NCBI GenBank assembly: GCA_010279815.1
Contig: QEOQ01000670.1
Location: forward strand, 898,934-962,933
DNA: 64,000 bases
DNA from: Brachionus plicatilis
Taxonomy: Eukaryota > Rotifera > Eurotatoria > Ploima > Brachionidae
Direction of reading: 5' to 3'
A model generated the notes under the pieces. That model was given only the letters and a program-made list of their open reading frames with translations, ran no database searches and had not been told where the DNA came from. The position numbers and the translations under genes were made by a program. Positions 11,363 through 22,131 of this stretch are shown piece after piece. The first letter of the stretch is position 1, and each line of letters starts with the position of its first letter.

Positions 11363-13101
11363 TTTTTATCTAAAATTAATTTTTTTTTTAAATGAATAAA
11401 AACGAAATTTAGTTATTAAAGTATTTTAATTTTTTATTTTTTAATTATCTCTAAATTTTGATCAACATATAGTTGTTCGGAGAGAAAAGAGTTTAAACAA
11501 GCTTGAACTGACGCTATAAATTGGAATTAAAGCATACTTTGGTGCAATTTCATGCAACGCTCTATATGCTTGTTTAAAAGTCTGATTTTGTAGATAAGCC
11601 ACCTGTTTACATAATAAACTTTACTTTTAATGTGAATTAAAATTTCTAAAAAATTAAGCAAACAGAGTTTTTATTAAAGATTTAAAGTAGTTTAGTAAAA
11701 GTTTTTATTTTTTGTACACTGGAAAACAAAACATCAAAATTTGTTGTGATTGTTTCGATGAATAAATTTTAACTTTTTATTTTAATCTAATCTAAGGCTC
11801 TTCAATCCTTGAAACTCATCAAAAAAAAATTTTTTAGTTTAAGTTTATTTATGTTATTCTCATTCAAATAAATTTTTGTCATTTGTAAATTTCCCAAGCT
11901 TTAAAACATAATTAAAATTTATTAAATCTAAATAAAAAATCATTTTGTCCCAAAAAATCATTTAAAATAAGCTATTGATCAACGATGTCACAATATAGTG
12001 ATTTAAACTCATGTTTTTATTTTTAAAGCTTTTTTAATTTAAATTTTTTTTTAAATTTATTAATTTTAAGGGTAATTGAAGTTTCAAATTAAGATCAAAA
12101 CGATCATTTAAAATTTTAAACCTTAATTAATCTTGTGATTTCAATAATTTTTAAGAAATAAATATTAAACATAACTAGACATGTTATGTCTTATAATGGT
12201 TCATTATCAAATTAACATCAAAATTTTTGATCTCTAATTATATAACAAAAACAGATAAAAATTTAAATAATTTTAGTTAAGTTAATTCACAAATTCAAAT
12301 TTTATATCCATTCATTCAAACTTAAATAATTTTATTTTTCCACTTAAATAATTTATAAATTTTAAAACAGTAAATTTTTTTATCTTTTTAAATAAATTTT
12401 CATTAAAATCAATTAAAATATTTAAATCTATTAAAGTTCAGTAAAAAGGGGTATTTTAAAATTTTAAATATCAATATTTAAAAATTTTAAATATATCTCA
12501 AACTTCAATTTGCCAATTTTAGCATATTTTTAATTTAAATGAACTAATTGTTTAAAATAAATACTTTTTAATTGAAAAAATCAAGTCAAAGCAGTTAACT
12601 GTGTCTTAGATCGAAGCTGTCGCTCAAAATGGTACTTAAAAAGGAGATAAGCGCCTTCCTAATTATCCTGTTGGAAAGCATATGACAAATTATTATTCAT
12701 TTACATTATTAAATGATTAGTCATTTTTTTATTTAATTAATTTTTCTATTTAAAAATTAAAAAATAGCTGAATAAAAATAATTTAAAAAACTTCAAACAT
12801 CATCTCATTTTCTTGCTGTTTAATTTTAATTAAATTGTTATTTTTAACTTGATTTTAAAAATTAAAACATCGAAAACTATTTTGGCATAACCAGATTTCT
12901 AAAGTCTTATTTCAAGAAATAAGATAATTATTCCTCTTTTCAATTAGATTATGTAGAATAACATATTCCTAGTTTTCAAATTAATTTTTATTATACAATA
13001 AAATTTATAACTATTCTATACAATCACTTTTATTTCAACAAAAATATTTTTTTCATCAATAGACAAAACAATTTTGTTTAAAAAAAACTTTTATTAAATA
13101 A
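11363..13101. other. Intergenic region between aconitase and CNPase
   Basis: Contains the presumed aconitase promoter. The stretch 11465-11600 is less AT-rich than its surroundings and has an inverted motif: GTTTAAACAAGCTTG against TATGCTTGTTTAAA. An inverted copy of a ~430-bp dispersed repeat lies at about 12070-12470. I see no gene. Confidence 0.5.
12070..12470 (-). repeat. Dispersed ~430-bp repeat, family C (inverted copy)
   Basis: The reverse complement of this stretch matches 20255-20690 and 20838-21205 along its length. Shared blocks include a TTTTTATTGAAMTTTAATAG-like segment (here interrupted), ATGAATGGATATAAAA, ATTAGAGATCAA and TTAATTAAGTTTTAAAATTT. No terminal inverted repeat or coding frame is seen. 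The origin is unknown, probably an old non-autonomous mobile element. Confidence 0.65.
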
Positions 13102-14427
13102 TTAATACTGAGCAGCAAAAAGAGATGGTATTTTAATTATTTTTCTTAGTTTAGCATAACATAAGCACTGACCAAAATAAAATAAATCATAATCATTAGT
13201 TTTTAAATTTTTGTAGTTTTTGTTTATTAGAAGCAATTTTAAAGTAACCAGATCGATGCCAGATTTGCATGCGCTGAGATTCGGCTCAAGAGCAATAGTT
13301 AAATGTGCCCTATCAGCGTATTTTAGCTCATCGAACAAACTTTTATGATTTAATAAAATTTCATTTTCCATTACTTCTTCCATCTCTTCTTCATTCAAAT
13401 CATTTTGCCACAAATTACCAACATTTCTTAAGCGTACATCAGCAGTTATTGATCTGTTTGTAATAGAAAATCCAACTATTTCAATTGTAAATACTTTTCC
13501 CATACTTTGATTTACTTCCAAGTCAAAAAAATACTCTTTGACCAAATCACTGTCTTTACCCAAAAATTTAGCTGTGCAGTGTAGTTGGTTTTGGTTTCGT
13601 ATCTCAAACAATTCTTCGAATACAAATGAATTTTTTGTATCATTAAAATCTTTTTTAAATTCTAAAATGTCCAAACACTCTTGAAAACATGTTTTAGCCA
13701 GGCTAGAAATAAATTCTGAATCGGCATGGCTCAAAAACCAAGCGTAAAAACGCGGAATTATAAGCTCAAAAGCATCTAGTTTTTTTTGTATAGTTGCCTT
13801 GCTAATGTTGTGTCTGCACAACTCTAATTAAATTTATTAATAATACACCGATGTGGATTAGTTATCTTGTTTACCGTGAAGTTTATCCACATCGAATTTA
13901 TGACTTGACCGAGCTTCAATCAACAAAATAAAGTAGTTGAACTCTTTACCGATGCGGATCAGTGGTTCTATTTCTTCATAAGACAAATGAGTGTCGTCAG
14001 CGATCACACACTTTTTTCCTAGTCTAATAGAATATTAGCTGATAATTAAAATTTTAATTTTAGACATTTACCTGCAAACCTCTTGCACCTTTTGTTGAAT
14101 ATACAATCGGCAGTCTTGTACCCTATCTTTATTAAATTTATAAGCTCCAAATTCATTAGTAAAAAATTGGTCCCCTTCACATATTTCGGTGTCTTGATAA
14201 GTTTGGCAAATTCGTGCCGCCAGAGTAGATTTTCCAGAGCCCGGTAAACCTCTGTTTATAAACAAAACCTATCAATAGTTTCAAATAGTTAAGTTAAAAA
14301 AGCAAAATATTTGGATGCTAACTTTGGATTTTTTCAAAAAATTTATAGTGTCCGGATCGATCAGAAAGCAATGATCGCTCAATTTTAAATCTAATTCTGA
14401 TAGAATCTGCAAATCTTGGATTCGCAT
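13102..14427 (-). CDS. CNP: 2',3'-cyclic-nucleotide 3'-phosphodiesterase (CNPase)
   Basis: Four exons on the minus strand: 14427-14323, 14268-14072, 14023-13875 and 13823-13102, giving 390 residues. The N-terminal polynucleotide-kinase-like P-loop domain has FINRGLPGSGKST (residues 38-50) and a VIADDT Walker-B-like strand. The C-terminal 2H phosphoesterase domain has both catalytic H-x-T motifs: HCT at 232-234 (LHCTAKF) and HLT at 324-326 (RAHLTIAL). Domain order, the linker (RFYAWFL) and length match animal CNPase (about 400-420 residues), which hydrolyses 2',3'-cyclic nucleotides to 2'-phosphates. The C-terminus (PSLFAAQY) lacks the CaaX prenylation box of mammalian CNP, so a soluble protein is inferred. 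Introns are 48-54 bp. Confidence 0.9.
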
Positions 14428-16868
14428 TTTAAATTCAAAAATAATTTATTTTAATTTTTCAAAATGTTTGGTGTGCATTTTTTCTAGTGCAGTGATAAAG
14501 AAAAACAAATTAAGTAAATTTTATTTTTTTGTTGATTTTAATTATTATTTAAAAAAAAAAAAATAAAGTTTAGTCTAAATAAAATTCATTCTTTTTTTTT
14601 GTTTAATAAATAATCTTAATTGATGAATAGATATATTTGTCTTTATTGTATATAAAAGATTACAATTAAGCTGATAGACATGAAAAATGAGATAATCTCT
14701 ATATAGACTATAAACCAAAATACGTGGGCTAGAATTATTAGGACATTTTTGTTTTAAATAAAGAAAATTTTTTTTATTTTTTATTCATTTAAAATGCTTT
14801 AAATCAATTGACTGATCAATTAAATGTGTCCGGAATGTCAGAGAGTAGTTTTTAAGGCCTAATTAAACTATTCGATTAATTAGGTTAAATGACAATTAAA
14901 ATTGAACTAATTTTAAAAAATTAGGATACCCGGATTGAAAGGGTTTTATATTTATAAAAAAAAAAAAACATGCGAGTTTAGTTCTAATCCGGAATATAAA
15001 GACAATTTATGGCGCACCACTATTAAGGCGTAATATTTTCGTAAATTTAAACGCATAATTTAGTTTTATTAAAAGTTTTTTATTTTAACTTATGAAAATT
15101 ATATTTATTCTGTATCTTTTGATACTTGAAACAATTCAGCTCGATTTATTTATCATTAGCTTGTATTTGTGTACTTAATAATTTCAATCATTATCTTTCG
15201 CATAGATGATGGATACCTATCTCTAGCCGAGATGAACTAGTTACAAAAATTATGCGTTTTTTTTTTTAATTTTTCTATTTAGAAAACATAAACTCAAAAC
15301 TAGAATTATAATTATAATATTTTATATGTTTGATTTAAGAGCTTTATGAAATTTAAACGACGATCCAAGCCGTTTTGTTCAAGTTTAAATCCTTGCCAAA
15401 ATTTAGGCAACAATGTTCGTGTCAATAGAAAACGATTATTCAATTAACTCAATTAATTGTTAGAACTTTAAGACTATTGTCCAAAATTTTACAATAAAAA
15501 GTATTTTCCTTTTATTAATTTATTAGAGTAAGAAATTATTTTAAAAAAATTTACAAAAAAATTATCTTCAGTATGAATTTTTAATAGGATTGTGCTTGAA
15601 AAATAATTTTTTTTCAATGAATATTTTTTTTTTTTAATCTTCAATATGTTAGGTACTCTATTGAGTAACTTGAAATTTAAGCTTGTTCCAAAAATTATTT
15701 TTAACTAGGAATTAAAAAACATTTTAAAAATTTAATTTGTTTTATTTTCCGACAGGTTAGGTAATTTAGCTCAAAAATTATTATTTTCAATGAAATAAAT
15801 TTTACATTCAGAAGAATTCAAATTTTTTTAAATAATCGTTTTGTTTTGCAAAAGGTTATTAGTCATTTAAGGGCATTTAAGAACTGAAAATCATTTTTTA
15901 AATTAAATAAAAAATACGTTTAAAAAATGTTAATTTTTTATCACCTATTAAAGTTTGAAAATTAAGATGAAAATTTGTTACAAAAATTTATTTTTTTCAA
16001 TGAATTAAAAATTAATTTTAAAAAATGCTAATTTGTTATCATTTATTAGGCACTCTGTCATGGTATCGAAACTTGATTTTTTTTTTAGAAGAAATTGATT
16101 TTTTTAAATAAATTAAGTTTAATGATCTTTTTATTTTGGTAAAGGTTATCAATCATTTTTGGGCATTTAGGTATTAAGAATTGAAAGTTATTTTTTTGAA
16201 TGAAATAGAAATTAATTTTAAAAAATGTTAATTTTTCATCACTTATTAGGCGTTCAATTAAGGTGTTGATGCTTAAAATTTAAAGTTTGTTTCAAAATTA
16301 TTTTTTTCATTGAAATAAAAATTACATTCTAAAAAATATGATTTTTTTGTGTTTAATAATTTTCTTTGTCGGCAAAGGTTAGGCACCCATTTAGATTTGA
16401 ATCCTTAGGGCTAAAATATATTTTAAAATCCAAAATTTAGCTAATTACTCACATAATTGGGGTTACGTAAATACAAATATGCCAAATTTGTCTTAACCAT
16501 ATTTTAGTTATACCCAAGTTAAATCTAGAAAGTATGAAAGAAAAAAATAAAATTTTCAAAAGGGAAAATTGTTCTAGTTAACTTTTTTTCAAAATTGATT
16601 TTTTACAAATAAATGTCAAATAGCTAGGATGCTGCAGACAAACTCACAGATAAGGAGTTAAGGGTCCTAGCGAGGGATAGAAGCAAATAGAGAGAGAACA
16701 GAAGAAGTCAAGACTAGCCGCCAAAGCTTAACTGGTTTCTATTATATTTTTATTATTATTAATTTTTTGCAGAGTTGGTTAAAAGTCCCAAATAAAAATC
16801 CAAGTCCGGACTTTTTTTTTTCAAATTAATGTCCAAATCAATGACTTCAAATGAAATTTTTTTTCGAA
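14428..16868. other. AT-rich intergenic region
   Basis: Upstream of CNPase on the minus strand and of ASPP on the plus strand. It includes a diverged repeat zone at 15640-16400. A locally GC-richer stretch at 16625-16740 reads in one frame as a charged peptide with two stops; it might be an old coding or element fragment, but nothing is recognised. The N-terminal exon(s) of the ASPP gene could lie here or in the 17.1-17.6 kb stretch, but I could not find them. Confidence 0.45.
15640..16400 (+). repeat. Strongly diverged direct repeats
   Basis: Recurring blocks include GGTTATYARTCATTTWWGGG CATTT at 15854 and 16145 (291 bp apart), TTATTAGGC followed by an AAAATTATTTTTTTCA-like stretch near 15640, 16046 and 16245, and repeated GGTTAGG at 15754 and 16377. 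Spacing is irregular, so this is an eroded tandem or nested repeat. Confidence 0.4.
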
Positions 16869-17072
16869 TGTTTTTTCTTGCCGTTCCACGTAGTAATAGT
16901 GGCGGCCAAATGTTTTTCTTGCCGTTCCACGTAGTAATAGTGGCGACCAAATGTTTTTCTTGCCGTTCCACGTAGTAATAGTGGCGGCCAAATGTTTTTC
17001 TTGCCGTTCCACGTAGTAATAGTGGCGGCCAAATGTTTTTTCTTGCCGTTCCACGTAGTAATATTGGCGGCC
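16869..17072 (+). repeat. 41-bp minisatellite, five units (array 1)
   Basis: Units begin (at GCCGTTCC) at 16880, 16921, 16962, 17003 and 17045, a period of 41, 41, 41 and 42 bp. Each unit has box 1 TTGCCGTTCCA, a 12-bp spacer (CGTAGTAATAGT), box 2 GGCGGCCA and a T-rich linker. Copies are nearly identical, implying recent homogenisation. The apparent TTWNGKK-type peptides are artefacts of the repeat. Confidence 0.95.
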
Positions 17073-17641
17073 TAGTTAAAGTCAAAGTAACCTAAATTGA
17101 AATCCAAGTTGGGACTTTTGATAAGATAATTCCCGACTTGACTAGAGACTTGATTCAAGCAGTTCTGATTTTTTGCACAAAAAATTCTTATATTCAACCA
17201 ATTTTTGGTGCAGACCAAGTTTTCCTATTACACACAAAGTTTTGAATAAACAATAAACAAGAAAAAAAAAAACAAAACTAAAATCTTTAAATTCAGAGCA
17301 TATAACATTTATTTTTAAAATTTACATCAAAATTTTAATTTATTCCAAAACTAAAAAAGTTGTTCTTCTTTCCAACAACAACAAATAAAAAAGAAAAAAA
17401 ATCAAGTGCTGAACAAAACTAATTTAGAAAAAACGCATTTACGTAATGCGAGAATCAACATAGCATCCCACCAACATAATGTGCATACATTATCAAATTT
17501 TAAATTTTTGTTTTTTTTACAAAAAAAATTTCCAATCTTTCCAAAAAAAACAAAAAAAAAAATTTATTAAAAAAAAAAAAAATTCTAATAAAACTTAATA
17601 AAATTCTCAAATAAAATTCAATTTTAGACATAAATGACAGA
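17073..17641. other. 5' flank of the ASPP gene
   Basis: AT-rich sequence without recognisable coding exons. A splice-acceptor-like attttag ends at 17627, 15 nt before the ASPP ATG, so 17626 and below is probably intron or a trans-spliced outron. Confidence 0.45.
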
Positions 17642-20600
17642 ATGAACACAGTGTTGCACAATCAGCCCAACTGCCACAAGGACATGAGCGAGATGTCGAT
17701 CAGCGAGCTGCAGGACATAGCGTACCGGCAGCAACAGCAGATCGAGATCAACAACCAGCTGCTGCAGGCCAAGGAGAAGCGGCTCAAGCTGCTCAAACAG
17801 GAGGAGGAGAAGAACCTGAAGGTGTCGCAGATGGGCCAGCAGAGCGTGAGAGGCGAAGCGGGTCCGGCCAACAAAATCGAGAGCCTCAAACAAAACGTGC
17901 TCGGCCAGGAGCTCAAGATATTCAAGCTCAAGCAGCTCAGAAACCAGATACTCGAGTACAAGCTGTCCAACTCGAACATGTACTCGGAGCTCGACCTGAT
18001 CAAAAACCTGTTCGAACAAAAAGAACGCGAGCTCTACCAGTCCATAAACAAAGTGGCCGAGCTGACCAAGCAGATCGAGCAGCTGCGGCGCATCAAGCAC
18101 GGCAACAAGAGCAGCGTGAGCAACGTTAACGTGTCCGAGCTGGACCGGCTCAAGCAGGAGCTGCAGATCCGCAACAAACTGAACGAGCAGCAGGCCAAAA
18201 AGATCGTCCAGCAGCACGAGCTCTTCAACAGGAAGCAAAGCGAGGTCGTGCAGCTGGACAAGCGGATCGACGAGCTCAAGCACAAGATAGCCTGCAAGCG
18301 CCACAAGCTCAACGCGCAGCCCCTCTCTCTGCCCGTGCACAGCCAGACGCCGCTCGACGCCTCGCCGAGCAAACAAGCGGCCAAGTTCGCCACCAAACAG
18401 CAAATAGCCAACACCTACATGAACAAGGACGCCTATCAAAAGTACCAGGCCATCAAGCTTGTGCAGCAGTTCAAGGACGAAGAGTGCGAGTCGTCGTCGG
18501 CCAGCGCCGCCTCGTCCAGCTCGTCTGTGGCGTCGCTGTCGCCGCAGGCCAGAGCCGAGCCGGCCGCCCCACACGAACACTCCGATCTGCCCTCTCACTT
18601 AAAGCTAGAGTTCGACAAGCTCAAGTACTTGCCCGATATGGTCAAGACAATTAAAAAAAGGCATTCGATCAGCGAAATGGAGTCGTCGAGCACCCAGCCG
18701 CCCGCCGCCTACCACAAAATACTCGACAAACACCACAATCAATTGGTGAATATTGAAGAGAGCGGCGAGTCCAGTCCGCTCTTGTCCACTTTTAAGCCGG
18801 ACGTGTTCTCCAACGAGAACACGCTGAATAGCAGCTCGAGTAATTCGGTGGCCGCGGTGGTGGCGTCGGCGGAGAGCAGAAAAGAAGCGGTTGAGTCGAA
18901 GCCGACCAAAGCGACCAAATCGATTATAAAGGCTAGTGGGGCCGGTTCGGCGGGCTCGCGTCGAGTCAACTTTGACCCGCACGCGCTCTTGCTGGACGCG
19001 GCCGTCGAGGGCGAGCTCGAGCTGGTGAAAAAGTGCTCGGCGCAGCTGGCCGACATCAGCGAGCCCAACGACGAGGGAATCACTGCTCTGCACAATTCGG
19101 TGTGCGCCGGCCACTTTGACATAGTCCGCTATTTGGTCGAGACCGGATGCGACATCAACTATGCCGACAATGACGGATGGACGCCGCTGCACTGTGCGGC
19201 CAGCTGCAACAATCTGCACATGATAAAGTTTTTGGTGGAGAACGGCGCCAGTGTGTTCGCCACCACCATTAGTGACAACGAGACGGCCGTCAAAAAGTGC
19301 GAGGAAGACGAGGACGGCTTCGAGTTGTGTCGCGACTATTTGCTCAGTGTACAGAGTGGCATGGGCAGCAAGGAGTGCAATGGCAGTTTGGTGCATGCCT
19401 TGTATTCGTATGAGCCGGTCGAGCACGACGAGCTCAAGTTCGACATGCACGATCAGCTTGTTGTGTTGGATAAGCATGAGCGAGACGGCCAGGCCAATGA
19501 TGGATGGTGGACGTGTACTTTAGTCAATGAGAAGGCCAGGTGTGGTCTAGTGCCAAAAAATTATCTTGGTGTAAGTTGTCTCTTTACTTTTTTTAATTCT
19601 TTCCTCGAATTTAATCAAAACCAGGATCCACTTAAGTATTGTGTCTCTGGAAAGCTCATGTGATGTTTGAAGGTGGTCAAAAAAAAACTTAATTTAATTA
19701 AAATTAGGTTTTACTGAGTTTTTTCTTTGAATCATAAGTCAAGTTATTTACTCCAATATTTTTTTTGTTTCCCTTTTTTATGTGGCCGCCATATTAAATG
19801 CTTGGAACGGCAAAATGATCATGTGGCCGCCATATTAAATGCTTGGAACGGCAAAATGATCATGTGGCTGCCATATTAAATGCTTGGAACGGCAAAATGA
19901 TCATGTGGCCGCCATATTAAATGCTTGGAACGGCAAAATGATCATGTGACCGCCATATTAAATGCTTGGAACGGCAAAATGATCATGTGGCCGTCATAAT
20001 AAATGCTTGGAACGGCAAAATGATCATGTGGCCGCCATATTAAATGCTTGGAACGGCAAAATGATCATGTGGCCGCCATATTAAATGCTTGGAACGGCAA
20101 AGTAAAATTTTTGTTCAATTTTCAATTTGCTCAATTTGCTCAAAAATTTCAAAGTTTGAGATCAATATCAAAAGATCAAAATATAAATTGTATTATTTTC
20201 TTTAAATAATAGAGAAAAAATAAATTTTTTCAAAAGCATTACTTGAAATGTCATGTCAAGTTTATTTTCATATTTATAATTTTAAAATGTCACTTTTTAT
20301 TGAAATTTAATAGGTTTAAATATTTTGATAGATTTTAATGATAACTAACTTTTAAAGACAAAAAAATATACTGTTTTAAAATTTAAAAATTTATTTAAAT
20401 GGAAAAATAAAATAATTTCAGTTTGAATGAATGGATATAAAAGTTATAAATTTGAATTTGTGAATTAACTTAACCTGAATTATTTAAATTATTGATTGTT
20501 TTTGTTAAATAAATTAGAGATCAATCATTTTGATGTAAATTTGATAATGAACCATTATTAGTTAAAGCATTTCTAGTAATGTTTAGTATTTATTTCTTAA

Positions 20601-21844
20601 AAATTTTTAAAATCATTAGATTAATTAAGTTTTAAAATTTTAAATGATCGTTTTGATCTTAAAATTTGATATGGAACTTCAATTTGCCGCATATTATCAA
20701 TTTTTTAAATTGAAATCTGAAAGTTTTAAAAGTTAAAAGATTGTATAAATTGCAATGCAATGAAATTGCGCATTTGAAATTTTTGAACAAATTGAAAATT
20801 GAACAAAAATTTTACTTTGCCCTTGACAAGTCAAGTCAAGCTTATTTTCATATTAAAAATTTTAAATGTCCCTTTTTATTGAACTTTAATAGGTTTAGAT
20901 ATTTAAGTTGATTTTAATGAAAAATTTCTTTTTGAAAAACCAAAATATCTACTGTTTTAAAATTTAATATTTGTAAAAGATTTTTTTGAATGAATGGGTA
21001 TAAAAGTTATAAATTTAAATTTTTGAATTATTGAATTTTTCTATTAAATAAATTAGAGATCAATCATTTTGATGTAAATTTGAAAATGATTCATTATTAG
21101 TAATTTTCTTAAAAATTATCAAAATCATTAGATTAATTAAGTTTTAAAATTTTAAATTATCATTTTGATGTTAAATTATGCTTTGAAACTTCAATTTGCC
21201 AAAAAAAGTCCAAAAAAGACCTGGTTTTATTACTGAAAAATTAAAAAATAATCTGATTTTATTAAAGGAGGTATTTTGAAATATATTCTGCTTGTTTTTT
21301 AATAATAAAACTAGGTATTTTTTGGGCTTTTTTTACTTAAAGTTTTATTGAAAAATGTAATAAAGAAAAAAAAAATTTGCCATGTGGCCGTTACAATAAC
21401 TGCTTGGAACGGAAAAATGAGGCGTTTTGAATTTCAAATAGAAGTTGAACAAAAATTCCTTATTTTTTAACAAATTAAAATTAAAGTTAATAAAAAATAC
21501 TCAGTAAAATACTGCAACATACTTTGTTGCACCTTTTTTACCTAAAATAAAATCATTAATCTCAGTTCATCAAAAAAGGAGAAAATTTTGTTAAATTTAT
21601 GTTTATATTTCACAATACCTTGTTCTCAAAATTTAGAATTTCAAAACTTCACATTTTTATGCATTTAAAAAAATAGCATCAAACATAAACAATCTAATTA
21701 AATTATGGCCACATTAATTTCACACATTAAAATCTTATTATATTCTTAACATTTAAATAAACAAATTAATTTTTTTTTTTTAAGATTTACCCAAGAATAA
21801 AAGAAAATGTGTACAAAGATCGCGAAGAATCGACTATTTGTTAG
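17642..21844 (+). CDS. ASPP-family apoptosis-stimulating p53/PP1-binding protein
   Basis: Two exons are visible, 17642-19570 and 21785-21844, joined in phase 0 across a 2.2-kb intron, giving 662 residues. The N-terminal third is coiled coil, beginning with the ASPP-typical ISELQDIAYRQQQQIE and QAKEKRLKLLKQ. A Ser-rich middle follows. The RVxF-type PP1 docking motif is RVNF at 441-444. Ankyrin repeats occupy about 450-560 (NDEGITALHNSVCAGH, DNDGWTPLHCAASCNN) and the SH3 domain about 584-650, finished by the last exon (IYPRIKE). ASPP proteins bind p53-family proteins, PP1 and junction/polarity partners. The N-terminal Ras-association domain of vertebrate ASPP1/2 is absent; upstream exons may exist, because the frame stays open to the acceptor at 17626. 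Frames that run past 19570 read into intron. Codons are GC-rich. Confidence 0.9.
19780..20103 (-). repeat. 41-bp minisatellite, eight units (array 2, inverted)
   Basis: Eight units of exactly 41 bp start at 19780, 19821, 19862, 19903, 19944, 19985, 20026 and 20067, inside the last ASPP intron. On the minus strand each reads TTGCCGTTCCA, a 12-bp spacer (AGCATTTAATAT), then GGCGGCCA. These are the same two boxes at the same spacing and period as array 1 (16869-17072), but inverted and with an unrelated spacer and linker. Point differences (e.g. GGCTGCC, GTGACC, CCGTCATAAT) mark individual units. Confidence 0.96.
20255..20690 (+). repeat. Dispersed ~430-bp repeat, family C copy 2
   Basis: Direct partner of 20838-21205 and inverted partner of 12070-12470. 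Shared landmarks are TTTTTATTGAA, TTTAATAGGTTTA, GAATGGATATAAAAGTTATA, AATTAGAGATCAATCATTTT and CATTAGATTAATTAAGTTTT. Lies in the last ASPP intron. Confidence 0.7.
20838..21205 (+). repeat. Dispersed ~430-bp repeat, family C copy 3
   Basis: Second direct copy in the ASPP intron, about 583 bp downstream of copy 2 and slightly shortened. Between the two copies, 20775-20820 is an inverted copy of 20099-20150 (AAAGTAAAATTTTTGTTCAA), indicating a composite insertion. Confidence 0.7.
21385..21420 (-). repeat. Solitary diverged 41-bp family unit
   Basis: TGGCCGTT, 12 bp, TGGAACGGAAA: the same order and 12-bp box spacing as array 2, with changes in both boxes. It abuts the family B foldback at 21421. 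Confidence 0.6.
21421..21618. mobile_element. Foldback/MITE-like element, family B copy 2
   Basis: The left end GGCGTTTTGAATTTCAAATA and the reverse complement of the right end (AAGGTATTGTGAAATATAAA) are inverted copies. The interior (AAAGTTAATAAAAAATACTC, CTGCAACATACTTTGTTGCA, AAAATAAAATCATTA) matches 5333-5697. It is shortened on the right arm. No clear target duplication. Confidence 0.65.
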
Positions 21845-22131
21845 TTTAATTTTAACTTTTGTGTGCGTGTTTATAATAACTTTGAAATCAATGTAGTAAT
21901 TTGAAATTTAAGACTTCACACCTATTTTTTTCTTCTATTTTTGAAATTAATTTAAATAAAAAAATTTAAGCTTTAATTACAAATGATTATGATTCAATTG
22001 TGTATTTTATAAAAGTATACACTATCGAAAAGAGAATACAAGAAAACCTTAAAATATCTTACTAAAACATTGACAAAAAGATCTAGACAATTTAAGACGA
22101 TTTTAGATTTTTCTCAAGATTCAAGTAGATA

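Noticed and set aside
16625..16740. Charged peptide-like stretch (DKELRVLARDRSK)
   Set aside because: Slightly resembles LINE C-terminal sequence but has internal stops and no flanking support.
16759..17085. Repeated peptides (TTWNGKKNIW type) on the minus strand
   Set aside because: Translation of the 41-bp minisatellite; 41 is not a multiple of three, so successive units run through all three frames, and three overlapping frames are equally open.
17624..18598. 324-residue minus-strand open frame
   Set aside because: Antisense shadow of the ASPP coiled-coil exon, Leu/Val-rich from complementary CAG/GAG codons.
19780..20103. CRISPR-like array
   Set aside because: No unique spacers between repeats, units are contiguous 41-bp copies, and the context is an animal intron.
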